Below, piece by piece: positions 24,201 to 36,200 of a stretch of DNA of 64,000 nucleotides. The stretch covers positions 42,459,934 through 42,523,933 of the forward strand of contig OX104127.1 in assembly GCA_944470555.2 (NCBI GenBank), read 5' to 3'. A program made the translations under genes and the position numbers. The DNA comes from Heterobilharzia americana (Eukaryota; Platyhelminthes; Trematoda; Strigeidida; Schistosomatidae). Position 1 is the stretch's first letter. The number at the start of each line of letters is the position of its first letter. The notes beneath the pieces are model-generated. The model made no database searches. It was given only the letters and a program-made list of their open reading frames with translations, and was not told the DNA's origin.

Positions 24201-27200
24201 TGACAACGGGGAATTACGAGTACTATTCAACAACAATTGATGCCTGTTACATAAGAGATAGTTAGTTCTAGTGCTCCTGTGGCCCAGTGGATAATGCTTT
24301 AGAGTTTGAAACGATAGGAACTGGGTTCGAGTTTGATTGAGAACAACATCACTCACCTGGGGTACAGTTACATACAGCTGACGAGTCCCAAATAGGACGA
24401 AACGTGCGTCCTGAATTCCACTGTTAGTCATTATCCATAATTAATATGTAACTATAGGACAGTTTTGAATAAGTTTCACTTTTTGTTAATATCCGAATGA
24501 ATTATCATGCGTAAAGTCACTGCAAACCGTATTTTTCATGCATTTGTTTAAAGTGTACTCAACTTGTGCAATTCTGATGTAGCTTATTAGAACAATCAAA
24601 AATAAATGAATGTTTTATATTGTTCCTTAGGGTTTTCCATCTTTCTGAGAAAGACCCTTTACTAGAGTATGAATCTGATATTACGCTTCTGAGTTAATAT
24701 TCAAGCTTGGCACAAATGATGACCTTTTTCATAATTCAATTACTTCCGATGTTTTTAATAAGTTTATTTGTACCAGTTATATTCCTGTAGTTGCGTATAG
24801 TGAAATAAAATCTATCATTGAGTACTATTAAATGTGCTTGATACTGATTCTAGAAATTAGTCACCGAAACCCTTTAGATTATTATTATTATATTCAGAAT
24901 TTTCTCGTTGGTTTATTTTTAGGTTCGTTGTGAAGCCTTAAATATTTTGTCAAAATTATTATCAAAAAATAAATCTCGAAATTGGATTCCTACACAATTA
25001 CTAGAAACGCTTTGTGATCAGTTATTTACTACAGTCAGTGATTCAAAATCAGGTCCTTTAGTTGAACAAACTCTTCGACATTTATTGAATATTGTAAACT
25101 TTTCAGAAATTGTTGAATGTATTAATACAAGTTTAAGGAAACATACTTCTCCTTCAGTTCACGCTTCACTTATTAAATGGTTGAGTTCAGCAGTAAGATC
25201 ACTAGATGATTCAAGGTAAGATGCTTTATAAAATTATTTGCGCATATATTATCCGACTTTAATTCAAGTTGTTATTCATCGTAGACTGACATCAGTTAAA
25301 GGAAGAAAGGAAACCTGGGAAACCCGGTTGCGCTATATCGTGAGCTAACAGAAGTTGGAAATATAGAGCGTTGGATTCTGACCCAGTGGCTCAATGGTAA
25401 CGCACTGGCCGCGGAACCTGAAGGTTGCGGGTTCGATCCCTGGTGCTTCTGGGTCGCGGGTGCACACTGCTGAGGAGTCTCATACTAGGACGAAACAGCT
25501 ATCTAGTGCTCCCAGGTTTGCTTTGTTCCTCCAACTGATGTCAGTCTACGATGAATAGCAACTTGAAATATTTCCAAATCTCCACAACTCCCTCAATATT
25601 TGAATTCAGTTTGTTGATATCACGGTATCCACTCCCAAATTAAACGGTTTTTGTTGTTCATTATATATTTATGTTAATGGATACTGAGTAGTGAACGGCA
25701 TAGTGTTGCTCATTGATAAGTGATTTGACACCTTAGCACCATAGAGATATTTTCTAGAAGACTGGAGACTTCGATTTTTTGCATCTTTTGGCGTACAAGC
25801 ATAGTTTGTTTGTAACTTTCGAGGAGTTCGGGATCACTGCAAGATATGAAAAGGTTTTTTTTATAGCATCAGTGACATCACTCCTAAGCTTCTTGTGTTG
25901 TAATTGACTCCTTGCGATATTGGATTAATTATATGAATCGTTCATAGGATTTAGGCGAGCACCAATATAAATTTGTTGGTTAAGGGAAGCCACATATTGT
26001 TACAATATTAATGCGTTGAAATTTTTAGTCGCTTATATGTAAGGATGGAACTATTTAATTAGTGTATTGATAATAGCCAATTCCTATATACAACCTCTCT
26101 TTGTGTATTTTCAGTTTCGATCATTTATTGCCTATTGAAATCGTAAAATTTGGACTTGCCTCTTCTACAGCTAATGTACGTAGTGCTGCAGTTGAATTTG
26201 CTGGTGTTATTTATTCTCGTTTACGTTCATCTGTAAATATTCGTTCATTCTTTGCGTCTGAGAAACCAGCAATGTTACAACGTTTAGAATCGGAGTTCGC
26301 AGTTTATGACACACTAGAAGAAAGTAATACATCACAATCAAGTCGTAAAAATGAACAATCAACTTTCTCTGGAATGGAAAATGTAACTCCTGCTGCTGTT
26401 GAGGCATGGTCAAATAAACAAAAGAGAATGACAACTGTAATGGGACCTATTTCTCCTTCACTTGGACTTGTAAATGCTCAAGGTGTTCTACAATTTTCTG
26501 ATTCAGATGAAAGCTCAGTTTTAGAACGAAGTTCGGTACCCTACAGGTAAAACAATATAAATTGTGTATGAAAAGTATGTTTTGTGTCGGTCACCTACTT
26601 TATTTTTAACTCCATGTGTTTTACTCTGGAGAGTGAAACTTTTGAAATATTATTAACAGTAAATCATACTTGAGGCATAGTATGTGAATATATTGTTAAT
26701 TTCTTTAAGGATGTAGTTATATTCACTTGTATTCACTAGGTATGTATTCACTTTTTGGAACACATTCTTTACTATTATAATTATCAGTTATTAAAAGACT
26801 TTTAATTACCAGTATTTACTTTAGAGAACCGAATAAGGAAAAATACTTTGAAGTTTGAACAAAAGTAACTAAATAGGATAATTAATTTTGCACTTGGTAT
26901 TTTAGCCTTCACCTGCTTTATTGACGTAGAATGTTCAATGGTTGCCAAAGCTTCTATGACAAGACTTGATGTCACATATGACTATTATAAAATATAGGGG
27001 ATTGTAGTTATAGAATACTGCTTAAGAAATTGTATAATATAATTGTTTTTATATCATATCGTCGTTGATTGGACCGAATTGATCGGTTTCTATTGGCATA
27101 TGCGCTCCTGTGCAGATGCCTCGATATTGCCCGCCTTCTAATAATTATGTGAATGATGGATTGCATAATAATTAGAAGTTAGAATGATATTCTATCAGTT

Positions 27201-30200
27201 ACTTTTGACAACTAAAGTGAAACTGATTTGAAGACATGCCTCAGTTTTAGTTTCTCCTTTTCTATTGGTCCAGCAGAAGGTAAGAAGAAAGTAATTAGAT
27301 GAAGGGGAAAGAAATTGAATTGACCTAATGACTTATACAGTGTTGGTCGAAGAATATAAGAAATATAGAAGCTATGCCTATGGTTTTAAGTATAGATCCT
27401 GGCTATCGTAGAGAATAAGTTACGTTACTTTATGTTTCACCAGATATTTTCTAAAAATTGTTATTGGCACTATTTTAACATTCGAATATTCTCTAACGCG
27501 TTCCATCTTGAAAAAAGCATCTTTACTAATATGCAGTTGTGATTAGAAATGTAGTTCGCTCTTCAAAATGAGTAGCGATCTACGATAAGTGTTTATGTTT
27601 GATCCCATGGGCCTTGCATTGAAATCTCTCTCTCTCTCTCTAGATTCCACTCATTTTCACAACTAATCATTGATATATGTTTACTGGGTCTGAGTTGTAG
27701 TCGCTCATCGTCACTATTAGCATTCTAAAGACTAAGGGAATAACCGAATAACTACAGTTTTTTTTTCAACTAGCGGATACAGCTAAGATGCTAAGTGTGA
27801 AGACTATATACTGTTTTAAAGTCTTTCTTTTATTCCTGTTTGGTTATACCTTGATGATACAATATTATTGTCTGAGTCAGACAGCAAATATTCCCGTAAT
27901 CATTTCCAGTTAGTCTTTAGTATTCTCAACCAACTGTTGACTAGAACCATGTATGAGGTTTGTGTTTCACTATCTTCTAATTTATATTTGCAAGATATAT
28001 TATGGACTGTTCATTATCGTATGTAATAATTTGTGAAGTGAACTGATCATATAGCTATAGAAATTTTCAGGACAAGTTGGAATAGAGATGATAACACTCT
28101 CTTGCACACAATTCGGGAATACAACAAGCAATGAGATCAAAAAAATCAGTAAATTTATTAGTATTTCTCAATGGCATGTGTGGCATTAAAATTTCTATAC
28201 TAAAGTTTGCTTAATTTTCACTGATGACCCGAATTTTGTTATAAATATAAACTTTTGATATGGTCTTTTTCTGTAACTACTTTACACAAAATGTTAAACG
28301 ATATAGCATATCGACAACAGTGACCCTTGTAAAGTTGAAGCACTTATTATATCACTTCAGAGTTTCTAACTTAAAAGTCCTGTTATTCCCTATTAGGTTA
28401 TTATAAATTACAGCAGGCATAGTGTAAGTATCGTGGTGATTATCTGACATGATGGCTTTGGGCAACTACTAGATATATTATTTTAACTATATGAGATAGC
28501 CGTGGTTTCACAGACTGGTATTGATACTGCGTGATGATTGGAGGTGAAATGAAAATTTGGGCCTCAGTGGGATTCGAACCAGCAATCATCGTGTTTCCGG
28601 CCTGGTGCTCTACAGACTGATCTATGAGGTTCGACTGTTGATTATATTTTATTTCACTTCAATCACCAAGGGTTTTGCGCGACTACTATGTGAATTCGTG
28701 ACGCGTTACTATCACTTGATCGTACTCACACTGACTGCCCAGCCAGGACTTCTAATCCAAATCCAAGTCTACTTGAATTAGAGGTGGAGTATCATATTGG
28801 TTTATCATTTTGACTATCTGCGATATCCATGGTTTGGTAGATTAGTATTGAAACTGGTATTTTTGTGGTAGCATCAATACTGGGGTTTGAATCTCAAACG
28901 GGATATCAGTTCCGTCTAGGTTGCAGATGCGCCTTGCTGAAGAGTGCCAGCAAACAGGAAACCTGAGGCCAGGGCGCTCTTCCGATCGCCTCCAACCAAC
29001 TTACATCTGTTAATGTGCACTGCGATGCCGAGCCTCCTAGCTTACTGGTCACATTTCAAATATGAGCGATACAGTTCAGTCTGCACTCAAGACTAAACAT
29101 CGTGAAATTAGTTGCTCTCCTGTGAACAATCAAGGCATTTGGCTCTGTCGACCATAAGTTATTGTGTCAATGTCTGACTGTGGACGAAGCGCCGTGCAAT
29201 TATTTGCCCCTAACCATAACTTTCTACTCGAACTCACACAGTCATCCAAATGGCTTATGGAAGGTTTTGATGTGAATTGCCAACAACTTGTGTCCGCCGG
29301 GATTGCACGTTGTCATCGTTCTTGTTTAACTTCGTTATTGACTTAGTAATGGACATAACATTAGTTTAATGATATCCGGGTTCAGAGGAATTGGTCTACT
29401 CTATGGTGATCATCTGGTCGACTTGGAGTATACAGAGGACATTGTCGAGCGAGCTGAAGACGCTGACAGAATGTAGAGTGTTGTGAGTGTGGTGAGCAGT
29501 AATCTGAGTATGTTTGACTGGGATGGGTTTTGGACCTGTGGAACGTAAGATGATGTTTTAGGGGTGGTGTGTAAAAGTACTGGCAGTTGTAAGATGGGTA
29601 GTGAAGTGGTGGAATTTATTGATCACTTTGCATTAATTGTTGAGTTGTGTCATCCCGAAGAAGGTGGTTACTGACTAAATTGGAGGTGGGATGGAGAATG
29701 GTTGTTTTGGATTCGTGAGATCGCGTCATCTCTGGCTCCGATCAGAGAGGTATCCAACTATCTATTAAATGATGGGTATACTGCGTTGTAATTGATTTTG
29801 TGTTGTTATGCGGCTGAGACAGGAGCGTTAAAAGTAGGATATATGAGATGGTTACAAAATTTTGATTCCAGTTGTCTTCGTAGTATTTCTGTTGTTTTGG
29901 TGGAACTAGCGTGAGAGGAATGTTGAAGTTGTTGGGTGAAGGGCACTAGGCAAGTCGATTAACATGGTGATGAGCCTTAGTCGACTGAGATGGCTTTGGT
30001 ATGTGTTATGCATGCTGAACTGTGACTCACCTGGATCAGCAGTGCTGGTGGAATTTGGATGAGGTTAGAAAGAGAGTTGCGGGTGTTCAGATCAAGATGT
30101 AGCAGCGGTGCATAAAGTTTCTGACTGTTGATCTGGACTGTGTGGGGAGATGTAGACTGCCTGGTTAGGGTTGTCGAGAAGATGGGAGTCAGTGGTTATA

Positions 30201-33200
30201 GACTCTTGGTGTCACAGATGAAAATCGGTCACATTGGTGCAGATATATTCACTTCATGGACGTCTTGTAATGCTTGAATATTTGCACTAGCCTTTATCTT
30301 CAAATTGTTTATTATCTCACACAACTTTTTCTACTTTGATATCTCTCCTTCTCTATCCACTTGTTCTTTTTGTGCTATTGTGATTTGTGGCAATATGAAG
30401 CGATGCGCTTGTATGCCAGTTTCTACGTTGATTCTATGTCTGTCTGTCATTTCGGTTTTCTGTGTAGTTATTCCTAGGGCTTGCATTTTTTGTTTCAGTT
30501 TTCTTCAGTACTTGCAACTCCTATTCATCAATATCTGAAATGATGAATACAGATCGAAGTCACTGCCTTATAAATTGAGCGTTACTCTATTTTAAATGCT
30601 TGTTAATTCTGTTTATAGGAAGGGTGTTATTGAGGCTTTAACTCGACAGCCCCCACAAACTGTGGATGATAAATGTAACCAAACCTGCCAGGTAGCTCAG
30701 ACGACTAGTTCTCTCACGTATGATACTCTTTTCTTTGTCGAGTCGAATGATGAAACAAGTTTGTTACAAACTAAAGAATCACGTTTAGAAAATCTTAAGA
30801 AAGTGAGTTTCCTGTATTTTTGTTATTACATCTAATGGATTTCTTTTGTCATAAATGTGTCCAGGTTCACTTTTTCAGTGACCTCTGTTTGTGAGCTTTT
30901 GCATCTCTTGTCAATCTCTTGTTACAAAGTCTGGGTTAAACGTCAATGTTACTTGCTTAAAGGTTTTGCGTCAACGAAGCGAAATTGAAATCCACTCGGT
31001 AACCCTGTGAAGTTTTGTGTAGTAGGCGATGAGCCACACCTGTTGTGTGCGCGTCAACGATGTTACCTTTCTACCCAAACCTCTCGGTAGTTAGAAGTGG
31101 CCTAGTGCTCATTGATTGGAAATCAAGTGCACCCTGCTTTGGTCAACCAAGCGATTCCGTATCGACATCTTTGATTGAAAAGGCTATAAACTACTCATGC
31201 AATTGACTTTCATAGACTGTCTCAGTTCAGTAGAACAAAGTTGACTCAGGTATAATTCTCTAGCCGTTTGATGGTGTTTGGTTAGTTATTTTATCAGTGG
31301 CGTTGATGAATTACTGATATATTTCAAAAGAAAATTATTTCATCATTATTGTTATCTATTTTGTTTCTCTCTTCTTATCACAAATTCCTAACCACTTACG
31401 CCAAAGATACTGATTACCGTAACTAAGTTTTTTTTTCTTAGAGCAGGTTTAATGTTGTTTGTAGAGAGGAAACAGGTTTAAATGGTTGTTTATTGAGATA
31501 ATTCAAATTCATGAATAATCGTAAACTTGTGATACTCTTAGTCTAACAGTCCCTTTGTTGCACTGTATTTCTCCCTTTCTATCGTCAGTATAAGGAAAAT
31601 ATCAGTAAAGATGAATTACGTCATCTATTTGATGAATGCCATACTCATCCAAGTCTGATGAAACACTTATTCTCTACATCTTATGAAGCTTATCTAGAAG
31701 CTCTTGATCGATTGATTGCCTCATTTGATGATAATGATAAATCCAAAATACCATCACCACATATTGTAACATATGCCCATTTTGATTTAATTGTAATATG
31801 GATTGTGGAATATTGTTTTGGATCTTGGTTGAAAGATAATATTCAACAGTCTGAATATCAGAATATCAAGGCGGTCTTAACTCGAGGTAGGTTAAATGAT
31901 GTGTGTTTAAAAGCTGTTTTCTTTTAATTTTAGATTTTTAACTCTCTGACCTTGTTATCAATTTATTCCTGATTTAACAATTTAAGCTTTCATAATATTT
32001 CGATGCATCATTTAAAATCTTCTGAAGTATATATAATTCCTCAGTGATGTCAATCTTAATTTTTTTTTTCTGGCAAAACTTGAGAATGGTCCACTGAACG
32101 ATACTATTAGTCGTTTAGAGTTATATTGTCGTTACATGAATGATACCTTTATAGTTCTTAAAAGTAAGACTGATAAGAATGCTGCTCTGAATAGGTTCAA
32201 CAGTCTTCACCTGGCAATCAACTTCACAATGGAAGAGGAGAAAAATGATAGTATCCCATTTCTTGATGTTCTGTTGGTAAGAAGGTCAGATGTAACCCTG
32301 AAGCGAAGTGTTTACAAAAAACCAATATTAACAGGTCAATATACGCACTTCTTTAGTGCTGTACCCCTCCAATACGAAAGGAACCTAGTGAAATGCTTAG
32401 CATACCGTGCCTCAGCTATTTGCTCAGAGGATGCTATAAAGGAAGAGTGTGCCACCATCCGTGATCTGCTTAGTAGGAATGGCTACCTAGACAAGTTTGT
32501 AACTAAGCACATGAATATTACGAGGGTTAAGATAACAATGCCAACAGTTCCTAAGAAGCAAATCTTCTTGAAGCTGGAATTTAAGAGTGATATTGCCAGT
32601 GAGATCAGCACACAATGCATAAAAAGAGTCTTGCATAAAGCATTCCCAGCCGCTAAATTATCTATCGCCTGCTACAACCGCCAGATTCTAGGTGCAAGAA
32701 ATAAAGACAAAGCGCCTGATTCGGCCACTTCTATGTGCATTTATCAATTCAACTACTCCTGTAGAGCTAGTTACATTGGGCGTACAATGAGGCAATTCCA
32801 TAATGGAATTTCTGAGCACCACCCATCATGGTTGAACAAGGCACAAATTAGAACAATAAAGAGCTCCATACTTGCACACTTAGTTGACACAGGACATCAA
32901 GTGGTTACCGGAAAAGCCTTCAAAATCATTCATCAGATTCCAATTAATTTACCACATGGAATACGCACTCGTTTACTTCACATAGCAAAAGTGATTGCAA
33001 TCCACCTTCACAAACCTAGCCTTTGTATCCAAAAGAAGTGTGTTTGACCAATTTCATTACCGTGGCTGTCAACATGATGTAACTTCTAGGTTTATTTTGT
33101 GCACCTCTTCCCCTTCTTGTTTCTATCAATATTCATATTTCCAATTTTAGTAACTATGGTTTATTTACATCATTATTTCCGAAACATCACCACGTGATTG

Positions 33201-36200
33201 GTAGTTTGATTAAATTGTAAACCTATATATTAGTGTAGAGCCCAAGATGAAGACCTAATTGAAAAGAAATGTATTTCTTCGCTCAATCGGTCTTTTTTAA
33301 ACTTTTTGTCAGTTTATTTAAAGAGAGAAACAGATAAATCGAAGTAAAACTTTAAACAGAAGTGCTTTCGTTCAAGTTGTAGTGAGCGCCATCTATATGA
33401 ATGTAGTAGCATAATAATATATTGCACGACATTGGTAAACACAAGAAGTGTTAACGATAGACATATAGAGATTCAAGAGAAAAGAAGACAAAATATGGAG
33501 TATAAGTATGGGGAGGGCTCAGAACATTGCACACTAGGATACCAAAAGTAAACTGTTTGCTAATGGAACTTTACTTTTTAGCTTAATATCAATACTGATT
33601 GTAATTTTCAATAAAAATCCTCTTCTGCTTTGTTAGACTTCTCTTCAAAACTACCATATTTCAAAGTAGCTTCCAAAGAATAAGCGGATAGAAAAGACTG
33701 ATATTTAACTGGAAAAAAGTTAGAGTAAATGGATTAAGTAAATAAACAAAGGTTAATGAAAGTTTTGGTTGTATTGTATTGTCTGAGCTGGATTGTTTAA
33801 TCATGAAGCTTTCATCATCCTTCTAGACGACATCATCAGCACTAACTTCAGTTTGAAGTGGGCTGTCAATACTCAGTATTCTCAACGTGTATATATGTGC
33901 CACACTGTGACCACCAAGAGTCTCCAACCACTGATTACTGTTATTTCAAGCACCTGAACCACATAGCCTTCATCTTCTCATACAGCTTAAATCAACAGCT
34001 GAATTTTCCCAGGGATTGATGTTAGTTCTTGGCCTGGTCGCCTATAACTTTCTTCCAACCTAATCCTATCTCGGATAAAAATGATGCGTCAAGGTACGCG
34101 ATGGTTCATACCCTATTCTATGTAAAGTTCAACTTGTAACCTTTTCATTTTAAGTCACATTTATTACACTTGAATCCTTAGATTGAAGTGCTATGGTCGA
34201 CATTCTCTAGCTTCAGGCATTTCTCAATATAGTGACACTGACACTTTGATCTGGATTTCAACTAAACTTACCTTCAAAATTTATTTTTTCCAAATGTGAA
34301 TCTCTGAAGATTCTATTGTGAATGACTTCGACTGATAACACAAAAACGAAATATTCCATATTATCATGTTGAATATCATAGTGTACTGCTTCTGAACACT
34401 TTTCTATGATAAATCAATTCGCATACTTCCTTTTTTAACATTTATTTTACTAAAGTTTGAAAGTTATGAGATTTGTTTGCTGATTGGATTGTAACAGTTA
34501 GTACTCATTTTACAGACTATGGTTATCTCGATTCAGTGACTTAACTACATAATTCTCTGGTATTTGGATGTATATGTGGTTTATAACCTTATTCCCAACC
34601 TCAAGGCATAAAGCAGTTACATTCAGTAGATAAACTATTATTTGAATTTCTCTACTAAGTTAGTTGCTATAAGCCACTTTAGTATTCAACGAATGGCAAG
34701 ATTAAGACAGTCGTACTAAGTGGTCTATAAACTTCATCGAAGACTTTGTGAATTAGTGACAAAAAAAATAAAACAAGTCCTTGTATGGTTGCTTGAAGTT
34801 GTGCTTCAAGCATTCTTTTTCCACATTCACAAATGACAGCTGCCTCAGGACCCAATTTGTTTTCCATGTATAATAGTGTTATTATAATAACATGCATTCG
34901 TATATTATTACTTCGGTTTTTTATTTCCATATAGCATTTGAATACTTGACTGCTGTGATCTCATTATTTGCTCAGAATGACTTAAGATTAAGTCAACACG
35001 AAGTGAATATCATTCTTATTCCATTATTGAAATGCCAGTTACAATCTCTCTCTGTATATAAAGATTCAACTATTTACCGTGCTGCATCTGATTTAGTCCA
35101 TCTTATCCGTCAAGTTTATCCTGCAAGTTTATTAATGGATACACTTGCCAAGTATATGCACCAGTGTGACACTGCAAAAATGCGAGAGAGTAAGTTTTCT
35201 TTTCTGTTTTGTGATCATTTTTTAAACGTTTATATTTTATATTATGAGAAGTATCAAACAGCTTTTCAATGTGCTACCTAAGATGAAAATTCATGTGACA
35301 CTGAGAAAATTAATATTTTAGGCAGATATATCTGTCTTCAGAAACCTCGCCTGGTTAACTAGTTCACTAGTTACTAGCCGGTCCTAAGCCCTGACAAAGA
35401 GGGAAGGTTTGGTATAGGACTAGTAACCCTACTCCGTAAAACAAATCTAACCGCTAAAGAAACTTCAAAGCAAAAACGAAATATAGAAAATAATAACAAA
35501 ATTATTCCTCGCTGGAATCGAAGAGGCGAAATGACGCCAGTTGGTGAATGCCTTCGGGAAGCCAACTGGCCGATGTGTCTTCTCTCGATGAAAGCGAAAG
35601 TAAGCGTGGGGACATGTAATGTCCGCAACATGTTTGAACCCAGCAAGGCTGCCCAGATTGCAAACGAGATGAGGAGGTATCACATTGAAGTGCTTGGAAT
35701 TTGCGAAAGCAGATGGAATGGGAGTGGACTCTCCAAACTGTCAACTGGAGAATCAATAATCTACTCCGACGACAACCACGAGCACACTGAGTTTGGAGTG
35801 GCTATCATGATGTCTCCAACAACATCTAAGGCTCTCATGCAGTGGGAACCAATGTCCTCCTCCAGTATCAGGATCATGACAGCAAGGTTCAACTCAAAAG
35901 GAAGGAAGGTCACAATCATACAATGCTACGCCAAACACCTACAAATAATGCAGAACAAGAGAAAAAGGAGGAATTCTACAGACAACTGCAATCAACACTG
36001 GACAAGACACCACTCGAGTTGGTGATATCAAAATTCTAATGGGCGACATGAATGCCAAACTGGGAGGGGACAACACAGGAAGAGAACTAACCATGGGTCG
36101 AGAAGCGCTCGGTGAGGTGATGAACGAGAATGGAGAATTGTTTGCGGAATTCTGTGCACTCAACGATTTGGTGATTGGAGGCGAGGCAGTGTGTTGAAGC

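Larger units (their letters stand above)
25268..25598 (+). mobile_element. Hammerhead SINE, family B, with inverted ends
   Basis: It runs from caagttgttattcatcg to caacttgaaatatttcc, then tccacaactccctc. About 55 bases at the left end are the inverted complement of the right end. Between them are body sequence (gcgctatatcgtgagctaac), a tRNA-like segment, and a hammerhead motif. It lies in the intron between exons 8 and 9. The ends look like a DNA transposon, but the tRNA head and the A-tailed relative at 13156 argue for a SINE with an inverted end. Confidence 0.75.

Noticed and set aside
25380..25455. Functional tRNA gene.
   Set aside because: The acceptor stem and boxes fit, but the D and anticodon arms do not pair, and the unit is embedded in a repeated element.
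34679..34930. Minus-strand 83-codon ORF next to exon 12.
   Set aside because: It matches nothing I recognise and overlaps the polypyrimidine region of the exon 12 acceptor; the host gene is on the + strand.
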